64,000 bases of DNA from Balaenoptera acutorostrata (GCF_949987535.1 NC_080074.1:23023268-23087267); one strand, 5' to 3'; shown: positions 1 to 12,091, counted from the stretch's first letter. A program made the numbers and translations. Notes: generated by a model from the letters alone, not told the origin.

Positions 1-1259
1 TTAGGTTTAAGTAGAAATGTGGGCTTTAAAGGAATGGGAGCCAGATGCAGGAGAAGGGCAGGCCTGACTGCGGGCATAAAGAGAATATTTAGGATTAAAT
101 TTGGTAAGGATTAACCGTGTTTCAGCTTTTGAATGATACCATAGGTAACCAAGCTCAGTTTCATTCTCAGGGCAATGTTCCTACCTGTGGCTTGAATCAG
201 TCAGGAATGACACTGACTAGTAGTGGTTTAAACAATACTGACATGTATGGGCTGGACAACACGAGGCCTGGAAGTAGGTACTTGCTAATGATGTCAACTA
301 GGACCAAGGCCTTTCTGTCTTTTTGCTTTGCTTTCCTTAGTACGATGGTGCTTTGCCCTCATGCTTCTATTTTTTTTCACCTCAAAATTGCAGTGCAGCT
401 ACAGCAGGTCCAGGCATCATCCCAGCGTGCACAGATGGAGAAATGGGAAAGGGAGCAAGGAGAGAGATGTGTGTTTCTTTCACCAGGAAATCAAAAACTT
501 GTCCAGAAACCTTCTATCAGACTCAGGTTTACACCTCAATGGCCAGACTGTGTCTGTGTCACTGCCCAACTTCAAGGAGACTGAAAAAGTGTCTTAGTTC
601 TTTCCAACATTTGTAAGACAAAGCAGGCAAAGAAGAGGAAATTGGAACAGATTTTTCATCAAGTGGTAATGTCTGCCACAGAGCTATAGAAACCATTCTC
701 AGAAAACAGCGGGTCTTCTGGAAAAGCCTCATATTATTTATCAGTTATATGCAATTGAATGAAAAATCCTCAAATCCTGAATTCCTGGGTATATGATGTA
801 GAACTGAAGAGGAAAAAGCCAATTTCTTTAACCAATTTGACTTGGAATATTTCTAGAAAGTATAGAATGATTTTCAAACTTTCTCTATAACCCCATCAAA
901 CTTATAATTATCCAAATCTTCTATCTATGTAGGGACTGTTAGGCATTTTAGATTAAGAGCACCAGATAAAGAGTAAAATCTTGAAATTCCTTTTGAAAGT
1001 CAAAACAGAAGGGAAGTGAAAAACAAGGAACACTCTAGTTTGTGGCTGTTATTGTTCATCTCTGTTCTACTGATTTTTGTTCTTGGCCCTTCTTGCAGAT
1101 ATACGGGTAATCTAGGGTAAAGGGATACAGAAAGAGGCAAGCTAGAAAGTTGGAGAGAGATGTTTATTTTCAGTACATTGTGGCCTCAAAATGGCCCTTC
1201 TTTGCCTCTGTCTAACTCTTAGTCAGTGGGAGCTGGTGGAGGGGAGAGGGGTTGATTGG
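1..1259. other. Non-coding stretch, nothing recognised
   Basis: I see no gene or identifiable repeat here. Short open frames on the plus strand (for example 117-584) overlap each other in different frames, show no recognisable domain and have low-complexity composition, so I treat them as chance frames. Confidence 0.5.
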
Positions 1260-1420
1260 TTCACTTCAGTAGTCATTTACCATCTACCTACTGTGTGACA
1301 AGCACTGTGCGAGGTTCTGGAGAGACGCTGGCGAGTAAGACTCATTTCAAAGTTCTTACCTTTGAAGAGCTCACATTCTGGAGGGGAGGTGAGAAAGTAC
1401 AGTACAGAAAGCACAATACA
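1260..1420 (-). repeat. L2-like LINE 3' end (antisense)
   Basis: The text around 1275-1325 (a 'tctacctactgtgtgacaag' type phrase, then 'cactgtgcgaggttctgg'), followed near 1368 by 'gagctcacattctgg', follows the antisense of the L2 3' end. It is strongly diverged, so the edges are approximate. An alternative is another ancient repeat sharing these phrases. Confidence 0.5.
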
Positions 1421-2039
1421 GTGCAATAGGTGCTGTGTTCAGGGTGTACATAGGAACACGTATATCGTGGACCTTAAAACAAGACTAAGGCAGGGGGCAG
1501 GGGTCGGAAACATCATCCTTGAGGAGGTATCCAGTACAAGAAGAGGGAAAGAGGGTTCTGCTTGGTTGGGAGGTAGCTGCAGCTGGATTGGACGCTGAGA
1601 TCAGAATTTAACTCCTTTCTCAGAGGCTGGGAGAGGGAAAAGATCTGGGAAAAGGCACCAGGGTAGATGGGGGAGAAAGGGAGGGCAGTGGGCTGTTGGC
1701 CCCATGCACAACTACAAGGACCCAGAAATGGAACGTCAGAAGCAGGATATGCAGAAGCACCAGCTGCCCCCACTGTCACCAAGAGGGGGTGAGCAGGAGG
1801 TCACCTGACTGGTGACCGCAGCCATGGAAGTGACATGGTGGACTTTGGAGTGTGCCCAGGCTGACAGCCAGTCACTCGTCCTCCCAAAACAGAGTGAGTC
1901 AGGAATTGTGAGACCCAGGGGAAAAGCCCTTCCTTTTGAGCCTGAGGGAAGAAAATGTAAGGGCTGGGATCAACTTACAGTTCCCTAACTGTTGATGCCA
2001 GTGCCTAGGATAAATTCCTGTTACTTTCCAGAAGCATTT
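1421..2039. other. Non-coding stretch, nothing recognised
   Basis: Moderately GC-rich unique-looking sequence. No open frame with a recognisable domain and no clear repeat. Confidence 0.45.
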
Positions 2040-2282
2040 TCATAATGCTTTATAGTTGATAAACCTTTCATATATCTCAGATGGTTGTTTAATCATAACA
2101 GTCCAGTGAGATGGGTATTACCATTCCCATTTTACTACAGAGGAAGGGAAACTGCAGGGGACACCAAGGAACCCATGCATATTCACACATTTAAAATATG
2201 GTCTAAACTCAACATGAGCCAGAGCTCAAGCCCAGGTCTCTCCGAATACAAATGTCTTTCCATAGAGACCCCAGGGTCCCTA
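2040..2282 (-). repeat. MIR SINE remnant
   Basis: The order of phrases matches the antisense of MIR: 'tttaatcataacagtccagt', 'gatgggtattaccattccca', 'ttttactacagaggaaggga', then a degraded region ending in a 'cccaggtctctccgaataca' type phrase. It is an ancient mammal-wide SINE, with diffuse ends. Confidence 0.65.
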
Positions 2283-3656
2283 TAGTTAATTCTTTTTTCA
2301 ACTTAGCTACATGGTGTTTAAAACTGCCTTCTCCCAGAACTTCTGTTAGACATAAGTGCACCTCACACTTCTGGGTTTCTTGCCAAAGATTGAAAGAATA
2401 TCCTTCTTATGCATTGCTGGGTTTCTGTTGAAAAGCCTTCCTCTGCTCCATGTTTTCTTAATCTACCACTGTAGATGATAATTGCCTTCCCCACCACTTA
2501 CCCTGACATGTCCTTCACTGTGGATTTTGTTGGTGGAGTGCCTGGGGAGAAAGGGAACTGGATTCCAAAGCACACGCAATTTGCCTTCCTACCTAGGCAA
2601 CCTCATGAAGCTGCCACCCAACACCGGTGGTCCTGGCAACTTCCTCTGCATGATCACCACCCCCCCTCTTTTCCTTGGGGATCAAGTGGGCAGTAATGCC
2701 CTTCTCCAATGGAAACAAAGTTGAGTACCTTATTTAATATACAGCTATGGCTCAAAATGGGAGCAAATGAAAAGGTAGTTTTACTGGCTATTTTCTCTGT
2801 CAGAGACGGATCTCTGTCTTGTACAATCTGTACCTTGCTGGGGAAATGGGACTTTACTCTTCCAATTTGGAAAATCCCACCCCAGAAGAGAAGTAGCGTG
2901 AATCAGTACACAGCAACCTACTTTCCTGTCATCTTAAATATAATTACCTACCACTGGTTAAGCCAGCAAAATACTTAATTTCTTTTTTATTAAAAAATAA
3001 TTATGCATATTTGCAAGTAGACAGTTTATTAAGCATGGGCAATAACTGTGACTCCCAGTTTGGGTTTTCTCGATTTCTTTACATTGTTTTCTGTCTGCTG
3101 CATGAAAATTTTTGTTTCAGTGAACTTGGCTGCAATCACAGGCACTCACAGTATCTTTTGAAGATAGAATATCATTTAATGTTCGTTAAAAGAGTTATAT
3201 AAAAGTCCCACCCCTGAATCTCTTCTAATTGTTCTTTCTTTAAAAAACAATTGAAGTTCACATTGAAACAAGTTTATAACATACAAGAGTAGCTGTCCTG
3301 ACCATGAAAAGGGAGCCTTTTACCTATTTCTGAGCTGCCTTGCATAATGAGCAATTTGGAGAATGTAAGTAAATTTTTGTACATTATTTAAATTCTGTTT
3401 TCCTTTTGTACAGATATGGCTATTGTCTTCCTCATCCAAAGATTCTTTTTATTGAAGTAAAATAACCTTCATAGGTGACGATATTCTGAAATTCAACAAG
3501 GAAATAATTCAGTAGGAGAAGGCTTATAATTTCCAATTTAGTGACAAACTTTTCTCTCAAACCTTTGGACTCAACATCTCCTTGACATCTAGATCCATAA
3601 ACAGTATAAGACCCAGAGGATGTCTTAGGAGTTTTATAACAGAAGCTAAATGGGAA
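2283..3656. other. Non-coding stretch, nothing recognised
   Basis: AT-rich sequence without a recognisable gene or repeat. Open frames of 60-90 codons here overlap in several frames and carry no motif that I can name. Confidence 0.45.
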
Positions 3657-3681
3657 TCATACATATATACATTTCTTTAAT

Positions 3682-4072
3682 TTTATTTTTTTATTTTTTA
3701 TACAGCAGGTTCTTATTAGTTATCTATTTTATACGTATTAGTGTATATATGTCAATCCCAATCTCCCAATTCATCCCATCACCACTACCCCTCCGACACT
3801 TTCCTTCCTTGGTGTCCATACGTTTGTTCTCTACATCTGTGACTCGATTTCTGCCTTGCAAACCGGTTCATCTGTACCATTTTTCTAGACTCCACATATA
3901 TGTGTTAATATACGATATTTGTTTTTCTCTTTCTGACTTACTTCACTCTGTATGATAGTCTCTAGATCCATCCACATCTCTACAAATGACCCAATTTCGT
4001 TCCTTTTTATGGCTGAGTAATATTCCTTTGTATATATGTACCACATCTTCTTTGTCCATTCGTCTGTCAGTG
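3682..4072 (-). mobile_element. L1 3' end, 3'-UTR type A
   Basis: Read on the minus strand this is the last part of L1 ORF2 followed by a 3' UTR that ends in a phrase equivalent to 'aactaataagaacctgctgt' and an A-rich tail (T-rich on the plus strand at 3680-3700). The same 3' UTR closes the L1 at 27650-31557. L1 identity breaks at about 4072. The left flank (3658-3681) resembles 8961-8980, so this piece may belong to the same insertion as the larger L1 to its right. That link is uncertain because of an extra 'tata' in one copy. Confidence 0.85.
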
Positions 4073-4179
4073 GAGTTTTTGACTTTCATTCTTTCAAATT
4101 TCTCATTTCAGATGTTCAATTTTTCATAATCAGAAGTTCCATTCCAGTTTTTCTTAAAGGCAAGAGACACGTGTTAACT
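4073..4179. other. Unassigned spacer between L1 fragments
   Basis: About 107 bp that matches neither L1 copy nor the SINE. It separates the type-A 3' end from the SINE and the type-B L1. It may be older host sequence. Confidence 0.4.
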
Positions 4180-4315
4180 TTATTTGTTTGTTTATTTATT
4201 TATTTAAATTGGCCTTGCTGATTGCAAAATCGTAGCTCCCCAACCAGGGATCAAACCCAGGCTCCCAGCAGTGGAATCGCAGAGTCCTAACCACCGGAGT
4301 GCCAGGGAATTCCCC
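4180..4315 (-). mobile_element. CHR-type tRNA-derived SINE (short, CHR-1-like)
   Basis: On the minus strand the element opens with 'ggaattccctggcactccgg' and contains a B-box-like 'gtttgatccctgg'. It ends in a TAAA/CAAA-rich tail, seen as TTTA/TTTG units at 4180-4208 on the plus strand. This is the short type of cetartiodactyl CHR SINE. It lies between two L1 segments. No convincing TSD is seen. Confidence 0.8.
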
Positions 4316-4687
4316 AGGTCTTTTTTTTTTTTAACATCTTTATTGGAGTATAATTGCTTTACATTGTTGTGTTAGTTGCTGCTGTATAACAAAGTGAATC
4401 AGCTATACGTATACATATATCCCCATATCCCCTCCTTCTTGTGTCTCTCTCCTGCCCTCCCTATCTCACCACTCTAGGGGGTCACAAAGCACCGAGCTGA
4501 TCTCCCTGTGCTATGCGGCTACTTCCTACTAGCTATCTGTTTCACATTTGGTAGTGTATATATGTCAATGCCACTCTGCCACTTCGTCCCAGCTTACCCT
4601 TGCCCCTCCCAAAGTCCTCAAGTCCATTCTCTACATCTACGTCTTTATTCCTGTCCTGCCCCTAGGTTCTTCAGACCTTTTTTTTTT

Positions 4688-7340
4688 TTAGATTCCATAT
4701 ATATGTGTTAGCATACGGTATTTGTTTTTCTCTTTCTGACTTACTTCACTCTGTATGACTGTCTCTAGGTCCATCCACCTCACTACAAATAACTCAATTT
4801 CGTTTCTGTTTATGGCTGAGTAACGTTCCATTGTTTATATGTGCCACATCTTCTTTATCCATTCATCTGTCGATGGACACTTAGGTTGCTTCCATGTCCT
4901 GGCCATTGTAAATAGTGCTGTGATGAACATTGTGGTACATGACTCTTTGAATTCTGGATTTTTTCAGGGTATATGCCCACTAGTGGGATTGCTGGATCGT
5001 ATGGTAGTACTATTTTTAGTTTTTTAAAGAACCTCCATACTGTTCTCCGTAGTGGCTGTAACAATTTACATTCTCACCAACAGTGTAAGAGGATTCCCTT
5101 TTCTCAACACCCTCTCCAGCATTTATTGTTTGTAGATTTTTTGATGATGGCTGTTCTGACCGGTGTGAGATGATATCTCATTGTAGTTTTGATTTGCATT
5201 TCTCTAATGATTAGTGACGTTGAGCATCCTTTCATATATTTGTTGGCAATCTGTATATCTTCTTTGGAGAAATGTCTATTTAGGTCTTCCAACCATTTTT
5301 GGATTCGGTTGTTTGTTTTTCTGATATTGAGCTGCATGAGCTCCTTGTGTATTTTGGAGATTAATCCTTTGTCAGTTGCTTCGTTGGCAAGTATTTTCTC
5401 CCATTCTAAGGGTTGTCTTTTGGTCTTGTTTATGGTTTCCTTTGATGTGCAAAAGCTTTTAAGTTTCATTAGGTCCCATTTGTTTATTTTTGTTTTTATT
5501 TCCATTTCTCCAGGAGGTGGGTCAAAAAGGATCTTGCTGTGATTTATGTCATAGAGTGTTCTGCCTATGTTTTCCTCTAAGAGTTTTATAGTGTCTGGCC
5601 TTAAATTTAGGTCTTTAATCCATTTTGAGTTTATTTTTGTGTATGGTGTTAGGGAGTGTTCTAATTTCATTCTTTTACATGTAGCTGTCCAGTTTTCCCA
5701 GCACCACTTATTGAAGAGGCTGTCTTTTCTCCATTGTATATCCTTGCCTCCTTTATCAAATATAAGGTGACCATATGTGCATGGGTTTATCTCTGGGCTT
5801 TCTATCCTGTTCCATTGATTTATATTTCTGTTTTTGTGCCAGTACCATACTGTCTTGATTACTGTAGCTTTGTAGTATAGTCTGAAGTCACAGAGCCTGA
5901 TTCCTCCAGCTCCGTTTTTCCTTCTCAAGTTTGCTTTGGCTATTCGGGGTCTTTTGTGTTTCCAGACAAATTGTGAAATGTTTTGTTCTAGTTCTGTGGA
6001 AAATGCCAGTGGTAGTTTGATAGGGATTGCATTGAATCTGTAGATTGCTTTAGGTAGTATAGTCATTTTCAGAACATTGATTCTTCCAATCCAGGAACAT
6101 GGTATATCTCTCCATCTGTTTGTATCATCTTTAATTTCTTTCATCAGTGTCTTATAGTTTTCTGCATACAGATCTTTTGTCTCCTTTGCTAGGTTTATTC
6201 CTAGGTATTTTATTCATTTTCTTGCAATGGTAAATGGGAGTGTTTCCTTAATTTCTCTTTCAGATTTTTCATCATTAGTATATAAGAATGCAAGAGATTC
6301 CTGTGCATTAATTTTGTATCCTGCTACTTTACCAAATTCATTGATTAGCTCTAGCAGTTTTCTGGTAGCATCTTTAGGATTCTCTATGTAGAGTATCATG
6401 TCATCTTCAAACAGTGACAGCTTTACTTCTTCTTTTCTGATTTGGATTCCTTTTATTTCTTTGTCTTCTCTGATTGCTGTGGCTAACACTTCCAAAACTC
6501 TGTTGAATAATAGTGGTGAGAGTGGGCAACCTTGTCTTGTTCCTGATGTTAGTGGAAATGGTTTCAGTTTTTCACCATTGAGGACGATGTTGCCTGTGGG
6601 TTTGTCATATATGGCCTTTATTATGTTGACGTAAGTTCCCTCTATGCCTACTTTCTGGAGGTTTTTTATCATACATCGGTGTTGAATATTGTCGAAAGCT
6701 TTTTCTGCATCTATTGAGATGATCATATGGTTTTTCTCTTTCAGTTTGTTATTATGGTGTATCACATTGATTGATTTGCATATACTGAAGAAGCCTTGCA
6801 TTCCTGGGATACCCCACTTGATCATGGTGTATGATCCTTTTAATGTGCTGCTGGATTCTGTTTGCTAGTATTTTGCTGAGGATTTTTGCATCTATGTTCA
6901 TCAGTGATACTGGCCTATATTGTGTTACTGTCGATTTCCCCTTTTATGGCTGTTAGCATTTGCCTTAGGTATTGAGGTGCTCCTATGTTGGGTGCATAAA
7001 TATTTACAATTGTTACTTCTTCTTCTTCTTGGATAGATCCCTTGATCATTATGTAGTGTCCTTCTTTTTCTCTTGTAATAGTCTTTATTTTAAAGTCTAT
7101 TTTGTCTGGTATGAGAATTGCTACTCCAGCTTTCTTTTGATTTCCATTTGCATGGAATATCTTTTTCCATCCCCTCACTTTCAGTCTGTATGTGTCTGTG
7201 GGTCTGAAGTGGGTCTCTTGTAGACAGCATATATACGGGTCTTGTTTTTGTATCCATTCAGCCAGTCTATGTCTTTTGGTGGGAGCATATGATCCATTTA
7301 CATTTAAGGTAGTTATTGATATGTATGTTCCTATTTCCAT
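4688..7340 (-). pseudogene. L1 ORF2 remnant (endonuclease / reverse transcriptase)
   Basis: This is a broken copy of L1 ORF2, whose family protein nicks target DNA and reverse-transcribes L1 RNA. The minus-strand frame 7340-6915 covers the first ~140 residues of the endonuclease and retains the LNVNG and QETH motifs. At about 6916-6922 it jumps directly to the RT region, losing about 390 codons, including the endonuclease GDFN, IDH and SDH motifs. Frame 6825-6214 covers the RT fingers and palm, where the catalytic FADD motif reads FEDD. A substitution creates a stop near 6210, after which frame 6144-5104 covers thumb and C-terminal sequence. Compared with the copy at 58711-62529 it is dead in several independent ways. 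Confidence 0.9.
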
Positions 7341-7417
7341 TTTCTTAATTGTCTTGGGTTTGTTATTGTAGGTCTTTTCCTTCTCTTGTGTTTCCTGCCT
7401 AGAGAAGTTCCTTTAGC

Positions 7418-8290
7418 GTTTGTTGTAAAGCTGGTTTGGTGGTGCTGAATTCTCTTAGCTTTTGCTTGTCTGTAAAGGTTTTAATATCTCCATGGAATCT
7501 GAATGAGATCCTCGCTGGGTAGAGTAATCTTGGTTGTAGGTTTTACCCTTTCATCACTTTAAATATGTCCTGCCACTCCCTTCCAGCTTGCAGAGTTTCT
7601 GCTGAAAGATCAGCTGTTAACCTTATGGGGATTCCCTTGTATGTTATTTGTTGCTTTTCCCTTGCTGCTTTTAATATTTTTTCTTTGTATTTAATTTTTG
7701 ATAGTTTGATTAATATGTGTCTTGGTGTGTTTCTCCTTGGATTTATCCTGTATGGGAGGGATGCTCTGTGCTTCCTGGACTTTGACTATTTCCTTTCCCA
7801 TATTAGGGAAGTTTTCAACTATAATCTCTTCAAATATTTTCTCAGTCCCTTTCTTTGTCTCTTCTTCTGGGACCCCTATACTTTGAATGTTGGTGCGTTT
7901 AATGTTGTCCCAGAGGTTTCTGAGACTGTCCTCAATTCTTTTCATTCTTTTTTCTTTATTCTGCTCTGCAGTAGTTATTTCCACTATTTTATCTTCCAGG
8001 TCACTTATCTGTTCTGCTGCCTCCGTTATTCTGCTATTGATTCCCTCTAGAGAATTTTTAATTTCATTAATTGTGTTGTTCATCATTGTTTGTTTGCTCT
8101 TTAGTTCTTCTAGGTCCTTGTTAAACGTTTCTTGTATTTTCTCCATTCGATTTCCAAGATTTTGGATCATCTTTACTATCATTACTCTGAATTCTTTTTC
8201 AGGTAGACTGCCAACTTCCTCTTCATTTGTTTGGTCTGGTGGGTTTTTACCTTGCTCCTTCATCTGCTGCGTATTTCTCTGTCTTCTCAT
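7418..8290 (-). pseudogene. L1 ORF1 remnant (RNA-binding protein)
   Basis: The minus-strand frame from 8290 begins MRRQRNTQQM, matching the start of ORF1 in the full-length copy at 57759. It continues through the acidic N-terminal segment and coiled coil to the RNP2-like segment containing IGVPEEE. Around 7780 a frameshift takes it out of register ('KEIVKVQEAQSIPP' rather than the expected continuation), and the frame closes at 7691. The rest of the RNA-binding domain and C-terminal domain can still be followed at the DNA level to about 7418. ORF1p normally forms trimers that coat L1 RNA; this copy could not make the full protein. Confidence 0.85.
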
Positions 8291-8960
8291 TTTACTTAAC
8301 TTACTGCATTTGGGGTCTCCTTTTCGCAGGCTGCAGGTTCATAGTTCCTGTTGTTTTTGGTGTCTGTCTCCAGTGGGTAAGGTTGGTTCAGTGGGCCAAC
8401 CTGGTGGTGTAGGCTTCCTGTTGGAGGGGACTAGTGCCTGTGTTCTGGTGGATGGGGCTGGATCTTGTCTTTCTGGTGGCCAGGACTGCATCTGGTGATG
8501 TGTTTTGGGGTGTCCATGAACTTAATATGATTTTAGGCAGCTCTCTGCTAATGTGTGGGGTTGTGTTCCTGTCTTGCTGGTTGTTTGGCATGGGCTGTCC
8601 AGCACTGGAGCTTGCTGGTCATTGCGTGGAGCTGGGTCTTAGCGTTGAGACGGAGATCTCTGGGAGAGCTCTTATTGATTGATATTACATGGGACTGGGA
8701 GGTCTCTGGTGGTCCAGTGTCCTGAACTTGGCTCTCCCACCTCAGAGGCTCAGGCCTGACACCTGGCCGGAGCACCAAGACCCTGTCAGCCACATGGCCA
8801 GGTATGTGGGGAGTTTCTTGCCTTTGGGGAAGTCTGAGGTCTTCTCCCAGCATTCAGTAGGTGTTCTGTAGGAGTTGTTCCACATGTAGATGTATTTTTG
8901 ATGTATTTGTGGGGAGGAAGGTGATCTCCATGTCTTACTCCTCCACCATCTTGAAGGTCC

Positions 8961-9619
8961 TCATACATACATTTTTAAAATACACTGTCCTTTGACGCTG
9001 TAGCAGTTGTCATAAACAGTGCTTCCCAAATACTTTTACACCCTAAAGCAATACCTTGTTCTTCCAGTGAGGAAAAACAATGCTTGAATTTTTAGTCACC
9101 GTGATCTTTGTCATTTCAAACAATAGAGAGTGAAATTCAGAGTCCAGAGAGTTATGTTCAGCTTTCACAATTGAGCTAGGAATAGACAAGTAAGAGGATA
9201 TAAATTACAAAAATAACAAATGTTTATCAAACTTCTTTTTGTGCAAATCACTCTTCTAATTGTTTTACATATATTAATCATTTTTGATTATTTAAGTAAT
9301 CCGCTTAAAGAAAAGTATAGGAAATGACATTGGACACAGTTCCGAATTATAAAACAAAAAAGTTAATAAATGTGGAGTCTAGATTTTTCTTCATTGCTTC
9401 TGAAAAGAAGATTAACATCTTATTCCTTGATTATTCAGCAAAATATCTGTGAAGTCCATAAATCTTTTAATGTATGCCTATTCTAGAGTAGCTATAGCAA
9501 TAACAATTGACATTTTAAAAGTACCTTGAACAATTGACATTTTAAAAGTACCTTGGAGATTATACAGTAAAATATATCTTCTATATAATCATATTTATTT
9601 CTAACAGTACACTTTCAGG
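8961..9619. repeat. AT-rich spacer with a perfect 27-bp tandem duplication
   Basis: No gene is seen. Within it, 9502-9528 is repeated exactly at 9529-9555 (unit begins 'aacaattgacatttt' and ends 'gtaccttg'). Otherwise this is plain AT-rich non-coding sequence. Confidence 0.8.
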
Positions 9620-9785
9620 AAGGCAAGATGAGTATTAATTTTCTGCTTTGCCTGTGAGGAAACTGTGGCTCAGAGAAGTTAAATAAATTGTCCAAGGCCA
9701 CTGCAAAAACTGCAGACACAGGCCTGTATGACTCCAAGTCTGTGCTCTTTGGACCAGGCCACAACTAACCTGGCCTCCTGCAGGG
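9620..9785 (-). repeat. MIR SINE remnant
   Basis: The phrase series 'gaggaaactgtggctcagag', 'aagttaaataaattgtccaa', 'ggccactgcaaaaactgcag', then 'actccaagtctgtgctcttt', follows the antisense of MIR. Confidence 0.65.
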
Positions 9786-9879
9786 GTGCAGCATGGTTCC
9801 TTGGCATGAATTTTTCATCCGTGGAATTGACAACCTCTTTAATTTAGTGGAATATTTCATTTTGTTAAAGAAAACAACA

Positions 9880-10015
9880 TGCTAGAAAGAGCCCTGTACT
9901 GTCAGTCCCCTAAGCAGCCAAGAACTGTTCAGCAAGTCCTTTGATCTCACTAGTTTGCTCATCTGGAGATAGAAGGGTTTGGATACATGATCTCTAAGGA
10001 CCTCCAACTGATCAG
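9880..10015 (+). repeat. MIR-like SINE remnant
   Basis: 'agagccctgtactgtcagtc', then 'gtcctttgatctcactagtt' and 'ctcatctggagatagaaggg', resembles the sense strand of MIR. Heavily diverged. Confidence 0.5.
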
Positions 10016-10974
10016 CTCAAATAATTCTTTAATAAAATCCATTGTATTATTTCTGACTTCTTCCTTACTACCAACTTGGGTACAAATAATAAAGCTGAAT
10101 AAGGAGGGAATTAAAGCTACAGAAATGTCCATCTGGTTTTAAAGGTCAAAAAGGCATCTCCAAGGTGACTGAGGGAAGGAAGAGCAGTCCAGATGGAGTG
10201 AACAGCTAGCTGTACAGATGTGTGAAACAGTGTGGGGCACTGAGGGAACACTATGCTTTCAATATTGCTAAAATGTAAAGTGCAAGGAAGCTTTTGCTAA
10301 GTGCTGAGGGTGATGGAAAGAGAGAAGATCCCAAGCACACCGACTTCCCCTGACTAGAGGCTCCCCCTCAGTAGGGTCCTATATAGAAAAGGGAGAAGCT
10401 TCAACTTTAAATCAAGATTGGAGTTTTTCACTATTACATGGGATGAACATTTTTAACTACTAAATAGAGATTGTGTTTTCCTATCTAAAGTGATCAGTTT
10501 TTTTCTTAACCTACGAGTCAATAAGACTGCTCACATTTTTATCCAGCAGCAGGAAGAAACCAACCCCCCTGAAAAAATTTAAGTAGTTGGGGAGAAAAGT
10601 TGCCTTGTGATTACAACCACAAATCACACCTGTTCAGTGTATTAGTGTTATATCCATAGATATGAGTCAACCACCTAATAATAAGTAGGGTAAAACAGTT
10701 TATTAAATTTTTTTAAATTTATAATCAGTGGAATAGTAGTACCTCAAGGTCACTGTTCTGTGTCATTATCTTTGTCTAGTTTTGTAAGTGCATGAGTTTA
10801 GGATATATGGAACCTCATTTCAGATCATGCTCAAAAACAAATTTTAGAATAAATACCTGATATAAACTTTTTAAATGATTTTTTTTCCAGTTCTGCAACC
10901 CAGTCCATCATTCCCCTTCCCCATTGCCAGTTAATTGAGTGCTCTGATTAAGTGGGTTTGAGTAATTGTGGTTT
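10016..10974. other. Non-coding stretch, nothing recognised
   Basis: AT-rich sequence with no supported gene or repeat. Confidence 0.45.
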
Positions 10975-11138
10975 GACCACATTGGTGGTTCTTAATACTG
11001 GCTACATACTAGAATCCCAATGCCTGGCTGCATCCCAGAACAATTAAATCAAAACCTCCATAGTAGGAGCCAGGCATCAATATTTTTTAAAGCTCCCTGG
11101 TGATTACAAAGTACAGCCAAGCTTGAGAACCAGAGCTA
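10975..11138 (+). mobile_element. MER5A-like hAT-Charlie non-autonomous DNA transposon
   Basis: It opens with 'ttggtggttcttaatactgg' and closes with 'agcttgagaaccagagc'. The ends are roughly inverted copies of each other (gtggttctta / gcttgagaacca), with 'aaagctccctggtgattaca' internally. This is the layout of MER5A-type miniature hAT elements. An exact 8-bp target duplication was not confirmed. Confidence 0.65.
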
Positions 11139-12091
11139 ATTTTTTAAAAACCAGACAAGCATTAGTATAAAACTGGCTGCCTGTTTTCCTTAGAGTTTGT
11201 ATATTACATGTTACCCTATTAAAATATTTAATTATGTATCAAAATAAAACTCTAGAAACAGATCATGAAGACAATGAGATGAGCTTTGCAGTCATCATAC
11301 TCAATTTAGATGAAAATGAAAAATAGGTCCATTCTATTCAGTGTTTATAGTCCTGGTCTTCCAATAAGTAGTGAAGGAAGTCCATGTACCTGCAATGTAT
11401 TAGCAGTTAAGTACTTATGATCATTAATTCAGTACATAATGTTGAATCTAGTGAATTAGCAATTGTGTTCTGGTAAAAATGTTTTTTACTGTGTGTCTAA
11501 GTAACAGTATCAAAAGAAGTCAATCATTATGTGGGAAATATGTCTTCAACTTATTTCTAATAACAAGACCCATGGGAACTTAGAAATGCATGTATTAAAC
11601 ATTTGAAGGAACTTATTCTATCTTTTAAATATGCTGATTGTTTTGATTATTTGATGTTAATATAGGAAAAACATGCTCAGGAGAGTTAAACCTGAACTCT
11701 TTATATAAATGACTTTTTCTAAATCGCTATTATTAAAGCCAGATGAAAAAAAATCCAAATACACAAAAGCACAACCTTACAAACTTGTAAATTAGAGTGA
11801 TCATTCACATTACAAAAAGGACTTTCTGCTTTACAAAAGGATTCATCCCAACATTTCTTTAACTACAGGCCAGATAGCTTTTTACAATACACATTCTCCT
11901 AGATGCTCTAAATACACTGTGAGATCCTAGCTATTTTAAGTAGTCTTCTGGTGAATCCTTTTGTTATGCAAATTTCCCTTCTAATTGATCTGTTTTGTAG
12001 ATCTGTAAATTTTTTCCTGTAAATCTGAATTTGCTTAAAGGGCCCTTGACTTGTAGAAAAGGTCTTCTGCATTTAAGTTTTTGGTTGTAAA
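11139..12091. other. Non-coding stretch, nothing recognised
   Basis: AT-rich sequence with no supported gene or repeat. Confidence 0.45.

Larger units (their letters stand above)
4321..8960 (-). mobile_element. Nearly complete L1 (type B 3' UTR) with internal deletion
   Basis: On the minus strand the order is 5' UTR (8960 down to ~8291), ORF1 (from 8290), ORF2 (7340 to 4688), then a 3' UTR ending in an 'aataaagatgtta'-type phrase and an A-tail (T run 4321-4332). The 3' UTR matches those at 44222-45013 and 54492-63539. The element is about 4.6 kb against 6.6 kb for the full-length copy at 56291-62911. Much of the shortfall is an internal ORF2 deletion at about 6916-6922; the 5' UTR is also shorter. 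The right edge sits just after 'caccatcttgaaggtcc'. Stops and frameshifts make it inactive. Confidence 0.9.

Noticed and set aside
117..616. Overlapping plus-strand frames of 87-155 codons near the window start as a host gene
   Set aside because: Three frames overlap the same DNA, none has a recognisable domain, and there is no evidence of exon structure.
5189..8498. Plus-strand frames (for example 5189-5542, 7565-8050, 7887-8498) rich in Phe/Leu/Ser
   Set aside because: They are antisense shadows of the minus-strand L1 ORF1 and ORF2.
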